This document shows positions 26,701 to 35,876 of a stretch of DNA of 64,000 nucleotides, piece by piece. Source of the DNA: Alphaproteobacteria bacterium. GTDB taxonomy: Bacteria; Pseudomonadota; Alphaproteobacteria; UBA8366. Location of the stretch: positions 1-64,000 of the forward strand of contig JAJFJD010000037.1 of NCBI GenBank assembly GCA_021774335.1, given 5' to 3'. Each line of letters begins with the position of its first letter. The stretch's first letter is position 1. The notes beneath the pieces are model-generated. The model was not told where the DNA came from. It ran no database searches and saw only the letters and a program-made list of their open reading frames with translations. Made by a program: the position numbers and the translations under genes.

Positions 26701-28145
26701 TCACGGCCACCGCGGATTGGAAGGACAACCGGGCGGCCGTTGAGGGGACGATCAGCGCCTCGAAATCGTTGCAGGCCGCGGTGCGGGCAAATGTCCCGCT
26801 CCGATTTGACCCGGCTACCAAGGCGTTGGATTTGCCGGCCACGGAGAAGATCTCCGGCGAAGCCGTCTGGCGTGGCGACATTGCCGAAGTCTGGCCGTAT
26901 CTGCCGCTCGATATGCATCGGCTCGCGGGCGACTCATCGGTCGATATCCGGTTGGCCGGGACCGTCGGGACACCGCAGGTCGATGGCAAGGTGACCTTGG
27001 TGAAAGGCCGCTACGAGAACCTGTTGTCGGGAACGGTCTTGGGCGATCTCACGATCGATGTCGTTCTGGCGGGAGACCGCGTCAAGATCGAGCAATTCTC
27101 GGCAACTGATGGCGGGAAAGGGTCGATGGAAATCACCGGCGGGGCGACGGTCGACCCCAAACAGGGCTTCCCCTTTGATGTTCGCACCACCCTCAATGAT
27201 TTCACCTTGATGCGGCGTGATGACGTGATCGCCGCGGCGAGCGCTGATATTACGCTGTCCGGGACTGCCGAGAAATCCAAAGTCGCCGGAATGGTCACGA
27301 CCACTGGGGTCGAAATTCAACTTATCGACCAGTTGCCGCCGACCGTGGTCGAGCTCGACGTAACGGAGATAAACGGACCGGCCGGCACGCGGGTCGTCAG
27401 CGCCGACCGCCGTGCCGCTGGCCCGACACCCCACGTCGATCTCGATGTCCTGGTGCAGATGCCGAGGCGGGTGTTTGTGCGCGGCCGCGGCCTGGATTCG
27501 GAGTGGGGCGGCACCATTAAGGTCTCCGGCACGGCGGCCGAACCGAAGGCGGACGGCAAGCTGGACTTGGTGCGCGGACAGGTCTCAGTCGTCGGCAAGA
27601 CCTTCAAGCTCGATAGTGGGTCTGTGACCCTGCCGCCCGGCGACGAGATCAGTCCGGAGATCGACGTGGTGGCGATCCACAGCGGCGACAGCCTGGAAAC
27701 CACGGTGCGCATTGCCGGCCCGGTCGCCAATCCGGAGATCACGTTTTCATCGGTCCCGGATCTACCGCAGGACGAAATCATCGCCAAAATGCTGTTCAAT
27801 AAGAGCGCTGCCGGGCTGAGCCCGATCGAGGCGGTGCAGCTTGCGGCGGCCCTGGCCGAACTCACCGGCGGCGGTGGCGGCGGCGTTATGGACTTCGCCC
27901 GCAAGACCCTGGGCGTGGATGTCCTGCGTGTGGAATCGGACGGCACAGGATCCGACGCGTCGCCGGCCTTGAATGTCGGAAAATACGTGACCGACGGCGT
28001 CTATGTCGGCGTGAAGCAGGGGATCACGCCGGAATCGTCCTCGGTCGGCGTGGAGGTCGAAATCACCCCCAACATCTCGGTCGACAGCAATGTTCGGCAG
28101 AACGGCGCGTCGGAAACCGGCGTAAAATTCAAGCTGGATTATTAA
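23760..28145 (+). CDS. tamB: Translocation and assembly module protein TamB
   Basis: 1461 residues. One N-terminal transmembrane helix (about residues 8-30) anchors it in the inner membrane. A very long, repetitive beta-rich body typical of AsmA-like bridge proteins follows, then the conserved C-terminal TamB domain (DUF490) in about the last 330 residues, including EISPEIDVVAIHSGDSLETTVRIAG-type strands, PDLPQDEIIAKMLFNKS and a final strand ending in KLDY. TamB forms a hydrophobic groove spanning the periplasm for lipid transport and pairs with TamA, the gene 2 nt upstream. Length is slightly above the E. coli protein (about 1260), normal for alphaproteobacteria. Confidence 0.92.
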   Translation: MPKSRPLRFFAYAAAGMLGAVCLIAVFVVIAARSDWGRSWVATTIEQAASTPDEQRLGLGRIEGNLLGAFSIDEIMLGDKDGDWLSIRALAVSWSPAALLRGELDVLSLTAERVQVRRAPVTPAPAEDTDDAPLDVSLPIGISLDRFEVAAVDLEPAVLGERIELAVQGSAQVPLGSLIDLAFDIKERSAATKGARLALRYDPSEETLKVDVAYDEAAGGLVSRLLKADGVSPVSLRVAGEGPVADWNGTVSGIVPGAGSVDVAINLARKDGLAFKMTGVGKYLGEDPPQAIRLAGQKLDFSVAGTWRDDDVLVVESARAETPAARIDASGQFAVAPQTLEARARAVVKDRSLYGQLVPDLDIGSLAVDVTASGKVSNPSIRLEAIADDVKTADASAAKVTTEIDVELRQRSDGSVDLASVKVDGRMTGAAFPGMPELRDLIGEDIQWKVIGVGAGRNAFDINEMRVSAKAVDASVDGKVALDSGDADLTAVLKVSDLAGVGVLAGMPMSGSAMIRAPVTVKAFGDSARVNLSGQIAGLRLDDPALRALVAGDTAIKATIDYGNDRLTVSDAVIDAVGARLTATVKMTDAFAILDADYDLEIKNPDAVAAAVDVPVRASPVRVKGVVSGPTANPGTTGRLSVDRVDVEGSVIADVSVAYQVTEMVEAAAGKIDIKAKMPAGDTNVSTRFKMEKNDLHVTAFTLKGAGIAGNGKAVVPLDGAPVRGDLKLDMQALRPWLALAGVSGNAAGTVRLGLSDKGGKQAADLVTRLRDFSLTQPDQTVVSVASLALDAKSSDLFEKQAGTVTLRIKEVKASEGSIARVEVKAAGTPARVDVDATVAGAWHGDLSMKLRGRIERTPDRLRSRVTQLTGTALGRPVKLNKPLVVDLGEKGIKIDTLDLGFGEGRITASANAGSDRLTADASLRAFPLGVLRPFLDTDIAGSLDGDVKIDGPLAKLRGTGRITGKGIRLASAPKEQTLTVTATADWKDNRAAVEGTISASKSLQAAVRANVPLRFDPATKALDLPATEKISGEAVWRGDIAEVWPYLPLDMHRLAGDSSVDIRLAGTVGTPQVDGKVTLVKGRYENLLSGTVLGDLTIDVVLAGDRVKIEQFSATDGGKGSMEITGGATVDPKQGFPFDVRTTLNDFTLMRRDDVIAAASADITLSGTAEKSKVAGMVTTTGVEIQLIDQLPPTVVELDVTEINGPAGTRVVSADRRAAGPTPHVDLDVLVQMPRRVFVRGRGLDSEWGGTIKVSGTAAEPKADGKLDLVRGQVSVVGKTFKLDSGSVTLPPGDEISPEIDVVAIHSGDSLETTVRIAGPVANPEITFSSVPDLPQDEIIAKMLFNKSAAGLSPIEAVQLAAALAELTGGGGGGVMDFARKTLGVDVLRVESDGTGSDASPALNVGKYVTDGVYVGVKQGITPESSSVGVEVEITPNISVDSNVRQNGASETGVKFKLDY

Positions 28146-28154
28146 CGCACGGCG

Positions 28155-29789
28155 CTAGGCTGCAGCCTTCGCCTTCGCCCCCTCCGCTGCCGCCAGGACC
28201 ATCACTGAACACTTTTCGCCGATCATGATCGACGGTGCGTTGGTGTTGCCCGAGGTCAGCGTCGGCATGATCGACGCGTCGGCGACGCGCAGGCCTTCGA
28301 TGCCGTGAACCCGCAGTTGATCGTCGACGACGGCCATGGCGTCTTGGCCCATCTTGCAGGTGCCGACCGGGTGATAGGTCGTCTCGGCGTTGTTGCGGAC
28401 CCACTCCAGCAATTCTTCGTCCGTCTGATAGGCCGGGCCGGGGGCGAGTTCCTCGCCGACGATGTCCGAGACCGGGGATGCGGCCATCAATTCGCGGCCC
28501 TTGCGCATCGCGATGATCACGCCGGTCCGGTCCAGTTCGGAGGAGAGGAAGTTAAAGTTGATCGCCGGCGGCTCCGCCGGGTCGGTCGATTTGATATGGA
28601 TGCTGCCCCGGCTGTCGGAGCGCAGCACGTTGATGTTCATCGTGACGCCGCGTTGGCGGGCGATGCGGCGTTCCCGGTTCACCCGCTCGGCGAGGAAAGG
28701 CATCACGGATATCGTCGCGTCCGGCGAGTCCAGCCCTTCGCGGGTCCGGAAATACATGCGGATCGGCACCGACGACATCGCCATGAACCCTTTTCGCGAG
28801 ATGGCGTAATTCATCACTTCGCGGACGAGTTTCCAGCCGCGGCCTTTATCGTTGAAGGTGGCGTCCTTTTCCGTGATCGAAAACCGCATGCGCGGTGAAT
28901 AGTGGTCGCGCAGGTTCTCGCCGACGCCGGGCAGTTCATGGCGCACTTCGATGCCGTGCTCCCGGAGCAGGTCGGGTTGGCCGATGCCGGACAGTTCCAG
29001 CAGCTTGGGCGAGTTGATCGACCCGGAACTGACGATGAGCTCGCGGGTCGCCCGCGCTTCGCGTGCCTGGCCGTTCACCGCATAGCGCACGCCGACGCAG
29101 CGCTTGCCTTCCAGGATGAGCGACGCAGCCATGGCGCCGGTCTCGATCGTCAGGTTGGGGCGGCCGCGGGCGGGATCGAGATAGCAATAGGCGGTGCTCT
29201 GGCGGCGGCCCTTGTTGATCGTCGCCTGCGTCATGGCGATGCCTTCCTGCTCCGCGCCGTTGTAGTCGGGATTGCGCTTGATCCCGATCTTCTCCGCTGA
29301 CTGGATGAGTTTTTCGAAGAACGGCGTGATTTGCGGGGAATCGGTCACCTTCAGCAACCCGTCTCGGCCGCGGAATTCGTCCGAGCCGCCCTCGTAGGAT
29401 TCCATCATCTTGAACAGCGGCAGCACGTCCTGATAGCTCCAACCCCGATTGCCGAGCTGGGCCCAGTGGTCGTAATCCTGCCGTTGGCCGCGCACGAAGA
29501 CCATGCCGTTGATCGAACTTGATCCGCCGAGCATCTTGCCGCGCGGTACTTCGATCCGGCGCTGGCCGCTGCCTTCATCGGGCTCGCAGCTGTAGCACCA
29601 GTTGACCGCCGGGTTGTCGATTAGCTTGGCGACGCCGATGGGAATTCGGGACCAGATATAGTTCGACCCTTCGGTGCCGGCCTCCAGACACAGCACGCGA
29701 TAGTCGCCGCTCGCGCTCAGGCGGTTGGCCAGCACGGACCCGGCCGACCCGGCTCCGACGATGATAAAATCATAGGTATTCGCTTCCAT
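28155..29789 (-). CDS. GMC-family FAD oxidoreductase (choline dehydrogenase-like)
   Basis: About 544 residues. The Rossmann FAD motif is GAGSAGSVLANRLS near the N terminus. GMC signature 1 is GKMLGGSSSINGMVFVRG, signature 2 is SSGSINSPKLLELSGIG, and the active-site region has TTYHPVGTCKMG and a C-terminal GNTNAPSIMIGEKC with the second catalytic position (Asn, where some members have His). It oxidises primary or secondary alcohols to aldehydes or ketones. The ATG at 29789 is preferred; the ATG at 29807 is possible. The gene is convergent with tamB and unlinked to a betaine aldehyde dehydrogenase, so choline itself need not be the substrate. Confidence 0.88.
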   Translation of the reverse strand: MEANTYDFIIVGAGSAGSVLANRLSASGDYRVLCLEAGTEGSNYIWSRIPIGVAKLIDNPAVNWCYSCEPDEGSGQRRIEVPRGKMLGGSSSINGMVFVRGQRQDYDHWAQLGNRGWSYQDVLPLFKMMESYEGGSDEFRGRDGLLKVTDSPQITPFFEKLIQSAEKIGIKRNPDYNGAEQEGIAMTQATINKGRRQSTAYCYLDPARGRPNLTIETGAMAASLILEGKRCVGVRYAVNGQAREARATRELIVSSGSINSPKLLELSGIGQPDLLREHGIEVRHELPGVGENLRDHYSPRMRFSITEKDATFNDKGRGWKLVREVMNYAISRKGFMAMSSVPIRMYFRTREGLDSPDATISVMPFLAERVNRERRIARQRGVTMNINVLRSDSRGSIHIKSTDPAEPPAINFNFLSSELDRTGVIIAMRKGRELMAASPVSDIVGEELAPGPAYQTDEELLEWVRNNAETTYHPVGTCKMGQDAMAVVDDQLRVHGIEGLRVADASIMPTLTSGNTNAPSIMIGEKCSVMVLAAAEGAKAKAAA

Positions 29790-30034
29790 AGTCTGATTCG
29801 CTCCCATTGCCCGAATTCTTGTTCGACGCCCAAGTACAATAACGCGGTACGAAATTTCGTGCAGCTTGCGAAAAACGGCTTATGCAGACCGCCGGCGTTG
29901 ATCCATCATCGGGTGACTTTTGCGGCGATTCTACAATCTTTGGTACAAGGGTAATGCGGTGGCGCGGGACCGGAGATCACAGGCTGTCGTCCGCCGCCAA
30001 TATTTTTTCGTGACCATACCCAAGGGAGACATTC

Positions 30035-31060
30035 ATGGATTTCGGAACCTTTCTGCTGCTGCAGACGCCGACGGCGAGAAGCCCGGAAGAAATCTTCGCG
30101 CGCGGTACCGAAATCGCGCAGCATGCAGACAAGCTGGGCTTCGAAAGCATCTGGTGCGCCGAGCATCACTTCTCCACCTACGGGTATCTGTCGCGGCCGC
30201 TGCAATACGCGACCCATCTGGCGGGCAAGACCGAACGCATACGCGTCGGCTCAGCCGTGGTCGTGCTGCCGTTGCATCACCCGCTCATCGTTGCCGAGGA
30301 AATCGCTACGGCCGACCTGTTGAGCGGCGGGCGGCTCGATGTGGGGATTGGCCGCGGGTATCAAACCTACGAATTCGAGCGGCTCGGTCACTCGCTGGAT
30401 GAGAGCCGCGAGCGGTTCGAGGAAAGCGTCGATATCCTGCTCGAGGCATTCAAGGGCGAGCCCTTCGGGTATGAGGGTAAGCATTACAATTTCGGCGAGA
30501 CGAGTGTGTTTCCAACTCCCAAACAGGACCCGCATCCCCCCATCTGGGTCGTCGGGCAGAGCGCCGAATCAATCATCGCCACCGCCAAACGCGGGTTCAA
30601 TCTGGTTTCGGGCGGCTTCGGGGTGCCGATCGAACGGCTGCGCGAGTTCCGCAAGGCCTTCGACGAAACGGTTACCGACTCTGCGGTAAAGTCGAAGATC
30701 CGGGTCAGCACGCAGCGCCCGGTCTATGTCACGCATGACGAATCGGAACTACCGGAAATCGTCGAGCAGGCCCGGTGGAACATGCGGGTCACGCTCAGCC
30801 TGCGCCAGGGGTTGCAACGGGTCGAGAAGGGCCGCGCGATCGCTGTTCCCTTCGATAACGAACCGAGCACCGATGAATTGCTCGAACGCTACTTCGTCAT
30901 GGGTACGCCGAAAACCTGTATCGCCCGGATCGAGGAAATCCGCGACGCGATGCAGATCGACCATTTCAACGCCAGTTGTTGGTTCGGCGATCTCAGCCAG
31001 GATCAGGTGCTGGGTTCGATGAAGCTGTTCGCCGAGGAGGTTATGCCGGCGTTCCAGTAA
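30035..31060 (+). CDS. LLM-class flavin-dependent oxidoreductase (bacterial luciferase-like monooxygenase)
   Basis: 341 residues, TIM-barrel fold of the luciferase-like family. Marks are MDFGTFLLLQ at the N terminus, GFESIWCAEHHFSTYG (residues about 34-50), the RIRVGSAVVVLPLHHP strand with the cis peptide, EIATADLLSGGRLDVGIGRGYQ, and PIWVVGQSAES in the middle. It uses reduced FMN or F420 from a partner reductase and O2 to oxidise an organic substrate. Good ribosome site AAGGGAGA before ATG. No flavin reductase is adjacent. It ends 30 nt before the convergent MFS gene. Confidence 0.88.
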   Translation: MDFGTFLLLQTPTARSPEEIFARGTEIAQHADKLGFESIWCAEHHFSTYGYLSRPLQYATHLAGKTERIRVGSAVVVLPLHHPLIVAEEIATADLLSGGRLDVGIGRGYQTYEFERLGHSLDESRERFEESVDILLEAFKGEPFGYEGKHYNFGETSVFPTPKQDPHPPIWVVGQSAESIIATAKRGFNLVSGGFGVPIERLREFRKAFDETVTDSAVKSKIRVSTQRPVYVTHDESELPEIVEQARWNMRVTLSLRQGLQRVEKGRAIAVPFDNEPSTDELLERYFVMGTPKTCIARIEEIRDAMQIDHFNASCWFGDLSQDQVLGSMKLFAEEVMPAFQ

Positions 31061-31090
31061 CAGGACGGCGGCAGGAACAGCACCCGCGTG

Positions 31091-32338
31091 TTAGCGCTTG
31101 AGCACGCCCCAGTACCACAGCAACAGCATCGCAAACAGGCCTTCCGCCGCCATGACTGTGAGCGCGGTCGGCAGTCCAAAATTCTCGGCAAGCCAGCCGA
31201 CGTTTAGGAAACCCAACGGACCGGTCCCGATACAAAGCGCGAGGACACCCATTACGCGGCTGCGATACTCCGCCGAGGCATTTAGGTATGTCAGGGTGCT
31301 TTGCATCGACGCGAATCCGGCCATGGCGATGCCGATTGCGGTCAGCGTCAACGACGCCGCGATGAAGGAATGGTGCGGCCCACCGGAGACCGCGGCGAGA
31401 ATACCGAGATACAAAATGGCGGCTAGGCACCCGGTCGCCCCGCCGACGAAAATTCTGCCGTAGAAGCCCGGTTTCGCGATCACGGCGAGGGTCATGCCGG
31501 TAACGAACGCGCCGGCCCCTTCCAAGCTGGAGAGAAATCCTACGAGCGACGGCGTAAGGCCGAGCTGGTCCCGCCCAAGGATCGGAATCATGGACGTAAA
31601 CGGAAAGCCGAATATGTTGATCACAATGGTGACCGCCAGCACGCGCCGCAATTCCCAATTGCCGAGCGCGAAGCGGATGCCGGCGGCGAGGTCGCGAAAC
31701 AGCGACGGCGGCACGGCGCTGACCGATTGCGCCGGCAGGCGGATCCAGAAGATCAACAGCAACGCGGTGGCATAGACGACGGTGCTTAACGCATAGACGC
31801 CGACGATCCCGAACCATTGCAACATCACGCCGCCGATGAAGGGGCCGAGCATGCGGGTGGCGCTATTGGTCGCGGAATCGAGGCTCATCGCGGCCGCGAG
31901 ATTTGGGCCCGCTACGTCGCCGATGAGGCGGCGGCGTAACGGCAGGTCAGTTGCCCAGAACAGTCCGCTGAAAAGCGACGCGACGGCGATATGACCGAAT
32001 GCCAGTTCGCCGGTATGGGCAAGGAATGCCATGACCGCCGCGACGGTCAAGATCATGGCGATGCCGCCGATGAGAAAGGCCTTGCGGTTCACGCGGTCGG
32101 CGATGCCGCCGATGATGGGTCCGCCGAAGGCCAGCGGCAGTCCCCAGAGCATCGGCACGAGAGAAACCAGGAAGGGCGAGTTGGTTATTTCGAACGTGTA
32201 GACACCAAGGGCGAGGAGTTGGAACCATCGGATAAACCCGGTCAGTGCGCCGACGAACCAAATGCGCAAGTAGTTCGGATCGGCGAGTAGCGCCGGAACA
32301 CCGGTTTTCGCTGGCGTGGAGGACCCGTCCGCGCTCAT
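31091..32338 (-). CDS. MFS transporter, EntS-like (MFS_3)
   Basis: 415 residues, about 12 membrane helices. The start NYLRIWFVGALTGFIRWFQ, LLALGVYTFEITNSPFLVSLV, the FGGPIIGGIADRVNRK motif A loop and RLIGDVAGPNLAAAMSLDSATNSATRMLGPFIGG are all typical of the EntS/MFS_3 group, which includes siderophore and drug exporters. It is an inner-membrane protein. It is divergent from a HlyD-type adaptor gene 99 nt away, but EntS-type transporters do not normally use such adaptors, so partnership is uncertain. Confidence 0.85.
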   Translation of the reverse strand: MSADGSSTPAKTGVPALLADPNYLRIWFVGALTGFIRWFQLLALGVYTFEITNSPFLVSLVPMLWGLPLAFGGPIIGGIADRVNRKAFLIGGIAMILTVAAVMAFLAHTGELAFGHIAVASLFSGLFWATDLPLRRRLIGDVAGPNLAAAMSLDSATNSATRMLGPFIGGVMLQWFGIVGVYALSTVVYATALLLIFWIRLPAQSVSAVPPSLFRDLAAGIRFALGNWELRRVLAVTIVINIFGFPFTSMIPILGRDQLGLTPSLVGFLSSLEGAGAFVTGMTLAVIAKPGFYGRIFVGGATGCLAAILYLGILAAVSGGPHHSFIAASLTLTAIGIAMAGFASMQSTLTYLNASAEYRSRVMGVLALCIGTGPLGFLNVGWLAENFGLPTALTVMAAEGLFAMLLLWYWGVLKR

Positions 32339-32437
32339 CGTCCGGTGTGTCCGGGCCGCTGCAGTCGACGGGCATTCATGCGCGCGATAGGCTGCATCCC
32401 GTAAGGACGGAAACGGACAACGGTCTCACCCAATAAA

Positions 32438-33544
32438 ATGATTTCGGAAGCGGCGCTCAAAGCGAAAGTCAAACCCCTGATCGGCCTGGTGCTGGTCGGT
32501 GCGTTTGTCCTGCTCGTCTACGAGGTATTCTATTGGTTCACCCACGTCTACGAAAACGACGTGCAGGTCCAGACCGAGTTCACCGACATTTCGTCCCGGA
32601 TCGACGGCAAGATCGAAAAAATCTTTGTGGCCGAAGGCAAGCCGGTATCCAAGGGCCAGCTGATCGTCACGTTGGAGCATGATGACGTTCAATTGAATAT
32701 CAGAGGACTGGAAACCGACCTTTCGCTTGAGCAGGGAAATCGCGCCCGGTTGCAGATCGAGCGCGACGCCTTCGAGGAGGAGTTGCGGACGAAGCTCGCA
32801 ACCCAGCGTGAAAAGATTCGAACATTGGAGGTGGAGCTGGCGTCGGTCGACGACCGCCTCGTCCTTGCGCGCAAGGACCTTTCGCGGACGAATGTATTGG
32901 TCGGCCGAAAACTCAGACCCGAATCCGTGTTGATCGCCGAACAGGACAAGACGCTGGTGCTGGAAGGCCGCGCAAACCTTCTGAAGGCGGGCATCTCGGT
33001 TGCCAAGCGGGAGTTTGAACAGTTCAACGCGACCAAGCGGCAATTGGAGGTCATGGACAACAAGATCCAGGTCTCCTTCATTCAAGAGAATAAGATCCAA
33101 GACGAGATCAAGAAGCAGGAACTGCGGCTGAAGCACCGGCATATCACCAGCCCGATCGACGGGATGGTCGGAAAGATTCACCGGTACAAGGGTGAGTATG
33201 TCGAGGACGGCATCAACATTCTCATGCTGCACGATCCCAAGCTCTTCTGGATCGAAGCCTATGTCGACGAAAGCCAGATCCGCCATGTCCGCGCCGGACA
33301 GGAAGTCCTGATCGATCTCGAGGCCTATCCGTTCAAGGATTTTTACGGCCGGGTCCACCAGGTTGGCTCCGTGACGACCCGTGGCGCCGACAATGGCACG
33401 GCAAGACAAACAAGGCTGAGCAGTGCGGTCGAACGCGTGCCCGTTCGGATTTCCATCGACAATCCGCCGCCAACCCTCACGCCAGGGATGCGCGGCAACG
33501 TGAATATCCGGATTTACGATAACATCAAGCTCTGGTCCCGCTAG
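32438..33544 (+). CDS. HlyD/EmrA-type membrane fusion protein
   Basis: 368 residues. One N-terminal transmembrane helix (about residues 14-32) is followed by a beta-barrel/lipoyl segment (SRIDGKIEKIFVAEGKPVSKGQLIVTLEHDD), a long helical hairpin (about residues 88-225, rich in Glu/Lys/Gln and coiled-coil-like), the second lipoyl half (ITSPIDGMVGKIHRYKGEYVEDGINILML), and a C-terminal barrel ending LTPGMRGNVNIRI. Such periplasmic adaptors join an inner-membrane pump to an outer-membrane channel. No pump or TolC gene adjoins it in the same orientation, so it looks like an orphan adaptor, or partners with the divergent MFS gene or distant genes. No clear ribosome site. Confidence 0.82.
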   Translation: MISEAALKAKVKPLIGLVLVGAFVLLVYEVFYWFTHVYENDVQVQTEFTDISSRIDGKIEKIFVAEGKPVSKGQLIVTLEHDDVQLNIRGLETDLSLEQGNRARLQIERDAFEEELRTKLATQREKIRTLEVELASVDDRLVLARKDLSRTNVLVGRKLRPESVLIAEQDKTLVLEGRANLLKAGISVAKREFEQFNATKRQLEVMDNKIQVSFIQENKIQDEIKKQELRLKHRHITSPIDGMVGKIHRYKGEYVEDGINILMLHDPKLFWIEAYVDESQIRHVRAGQEVLIDLEAYPFKDFYGRVHQVGSVTTRGADNGTARQTRLSSAVERVPVRISIDNPPPTLTPGMRGNVNIRIYDNIKLWSR

Positions 33545-33636
33545 GGCGGGTGACGGCCGGATTTTTGACCTGTCGGCCGCTGCCTATCAGACTGACAGGG
33601 TAGTCGCGCCGCCACAGCAAGGATCGGTGAAGAGCC

Positions 33637-34746
33637 ATGAAGATCGACGATATCAGCCTGACGCTTTTCGAATGGGCCGGCATTCCGTCAACGACCTACG
33701 GCCGCCATACCGGCGAGTTCGCGGGCACCAGCCAGCTCGGCCTGTTGACCGTCCGGACGGACGAAGGCGTCGAGGGTCATTCCTTTCTCGGCGCCGCCAG
33801 CCGGCCAGCGTCGCTCGACGCGCAATCGCTTGTCGATCAATTGAAGCCGATGGTGATGGGCGCCGACCCGTTGGACCGCGAACGGCTCTACCGCGCCATG
33901 TGCAGCCGGCTCCGCGCCACGACCTATCGCGCGGTCGGCGCGGTCGATGTGGCGCTGTGGGATATCGCCGGCAAGATCGCCGGGCTGCCGGTCTATCAAT
34001 TGCTCGGCGCGGCGCGGAACAGTATTCCCGCCTATGCGAGTTCGCCGGTCCTGCCGGACAAGAGCGCTTATGTCGAGCAAGCGCTGCATCATCAGTCCAC
34101 CGGCTGGGCGGCTTACAAGATCCATCCGCCGACGCAATGGCGGCTGGATATCGACATTTGCCGCGCGGTGCGCGACGCGGTCGGCGGCGACTATACGGTG
34201 ATGCTCGATTCCACGTGGTCCTATGATTTTCCCGATGCGCTACGGGTCGGCAAGGCGATCGAGGAGCTGGGCTATTACTGGTACGAAGACCCGCTCGCCG
34301 AGGACGACATTTATAACTACGTCAAACTGCGCGCGCTTCTCGGCATTCCCATCCTCGCGACCGAATATGCGCCGAGCGGCCTGACCGGCTATGCGCCGTG
34401 GATCATGCAGCAGGCGACCGACTACCTGCGCGGTGACGTGGCGGTGAAGGGCGGCATCACCGCCTGCATCAAGGCGGCCCATCTCGCCGAAGCTTTCCAC
34501 ATGAACTTCGAGATTCATCATGGCGGCAATTCGTTGAACAATGTCGCAAATCTTCATGTCGCGTTGGCGGTCGAAAATTGCGAGCTGTTCGAAGTCCTGT
34601 TGCCCGACGAGTCGCAGAAATATGGTCTTGTCGCCGACGTCGAAGTGGATGCGCAGGGTCTCGTGCATGCGCCGACCGGGCCGGGTCTCGGCGCGGAAAT
34701 CGATTTCGATCTGATCAAGAACAAGACCATCGCAGAGCTTCGCTAG
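33637..34746 (+). CDS. Enolase-superfamily enzyme, mandelate racemase/muconate lactonizing subgroup
   Basis: 369 residues. The capping domain is followed by the barrel with Lys161-x-His163 (YKIHP), metal ligands Asp191, Glu217 and Glu243 (MLDSTW, YEDP, LATEY) and His294 in FEIHHGG near the seventh strand. A KxH second-strand motif with a C-terminal His is the mandelate racemase type of acid-sugar dehydratases and racemases. It abstracts the proton alpha to a carboxylate. The neighbours (orphan HlyD adaptor upstream, LytM peptidase downstream) do not identify the substrate. An aldonate or galactarate-like dehydratase is plausible only by family. Confidence 0.85.
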   Translation: MKIDDISLTLFEWAGIPSTTYGRHTGEFAGTSQLGLLTVRTDEGVEGHSFLGAASRPASLDAQSLVDQLKPMVMGADPLDRERLYRAMCSRLRATTYRAVGAVDVALWDIAGKIAGLPVYQLLGAARNSIPAYASSPVLPDKSAYVEQALHHQSTGWAAYKIHPPTQWRLDIDICRAVRDAVGGDYTVMLDSTWSYDFPDALRVGKAIEELGYYWYEDPLAEDDIYNYVKLRALLGIPILATEYAPSGLTGYAPWIMQQATDYLRGDVAVKGGITACIKAAHLAEAFHMNFEIHHGGNSLNNVANLHVALAVENCELFEVLLPDESQKYGLVADVEVDAQGLVHAPTGPGLGAEIDFDLIKNKTIAELR

Positions 34747-34757
34747 GCGATGCCGGC

Positions 34758-35774
34758 ATGCGGCGGCGGTGTCTCTTGAACAGGCGGGCGTTATACGTTG
34801 TGAGTGTTCTCGCCGGACTGATGTCATCGGCGTCCGCATCCGGCATCGAATTGTCGCTGCCGATCGACTGCACACCCGGCGACGATTGCTGGGTCGTTTA
34901 TCACGTCGATGTGGCAGCCGGGCCCGATATCCGTGATTTCGCGTGCGGGCGGCGAACCTATGACGATCACAAGGGCGTCGATTTCGCCATCCGCGATTTC
35001 GTGGCGATGCGGCGGGGCGTTGCCGTTCTGGCGGCCGCGCCGGGCGTCGTGGAAGCGACCCGCGATGGCATGAAGGACATCAGCTTCCGCGGCGTCGATC
35101 CGAAGTCGGTGGCAAAGCGCGAATGCGGCAACGGCGTCCTGTTGGATCACGGCAACGGCTGGACCACGCAATACTGTCACATGCGGCGCGGCACCGTCGC
35201 GGTCAAGCGCGGGCAGCGCGTGTCCGCCGGGCAGGCGCTCGGCAAGGTCGGGTTGAGCGGTAAGACGACCTATCCCCATGTCCATTTTCAAACGAAGCAT
35301 GATGGCAAGGTCATCGACCCGTTCCTGGGCGTCGACCGGGCCGCCGGGTGCGGCGCTGCGGCGGCGCCGATCTGGACGGCCGAGGTGGCCCGGCAACTGC
35401 GCTACCGTCCGGTCGAAATCTACAATGCCGGCATCTCCAATTATAAGCCGGACGGCAAGGCGATCCGCGACGGGACCTTCCTGCCGTGGCTATCCGGCCT
35501 GACCGACGACGCGGTCTATCTTTGGGCGGATGTATTCGGCATGGAGGCGGGCGACGTGGTGGTGTTCACGCTTCGCGATGGCGATGGGAAAGTGTTGTTC
35601 GAACAGACACGCGCCGCGTCCAAGCGCGGCAGCCGGGGGTTCCTGTATTTCGGACGAAATGTCGCCGGTTCGCGCCGCCTGCAGGATCGGCTGTCCGGCA
35701 CGGTGACCATCAAGCGGCGGATGCCGGATGGCGTCTACACGGACCGCCGGACCGTGAGCCCACCGGCACAATAA
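34758..35774 (+). CDS. M23-family (LytM) metallopeptidase, secreted
   Basis: 338 residues from the ATG at 34758. A basic n-region and hydrophobic stretch (about residues 11-27) ending in SASASG act as a signal peptide, so the enzyme is periplasmic. Zinc ligands of the M23 fold are His71 and Asp75 (HKGVD), and His174/His176 in HVHF, with His141 in QYCHM. All are intact, so it should cut peptidoglycan cross-bridges and is not a degenerate regulator of the EnvC kind. A C-terminal domain (about residues 205-338) is strand-rich and of unknown role. Cys pairs 38/44 and 63/122 might form disulfides. It follows the enolase-superfamily gene by 11 nt. Confidence 0.85.
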   Translation: MRRRCLLNRRALYVVSVLAGLMSSASASGIELSLPIDCTPGDDCWVVYHVDVAAGPDIRDFACGRRTYDDHKGVDFAIRDFVAMRRGVAVLAAAPGVVEATRDGMKDISFRGVDPKSVAKRECGNGVLLDHGNGWTTQYCHMRRGTVAVKRGQRVSAGQALGKVGLSGKTTYPHVHFQTKHDGKVIDPFLGVDRAAGCGAAAAPIWTAEVARQLRYRPVEIYNAGISNYKPDGKAIRDGTFLPWLSGLTDDAVYLWADVFGMEAGDVVVFTLRDGDGKVLFEQTRAASKRGSRGFLYFGRNVAGSRRLQDRLSGTVTIKRRMPDGVYTDRRTVSPPAQ

Positions 35775-35876
35775 CCTGCCGCCGATTCCCACAAGCCCCT
35801 TGAGCGGATCGAGGGGAGCGGTAAGAATGAATTCCGAAGCCGGATAAAACACGGCAAAGTTGATTGTACGCACCGA

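Noticed and set aside
33688-34137. A minus-strand frame in the enolase-superfamily gene
   Set aside because: The plus-strand gene shows the complete set of metal ligands; the opposite frame has no start context.
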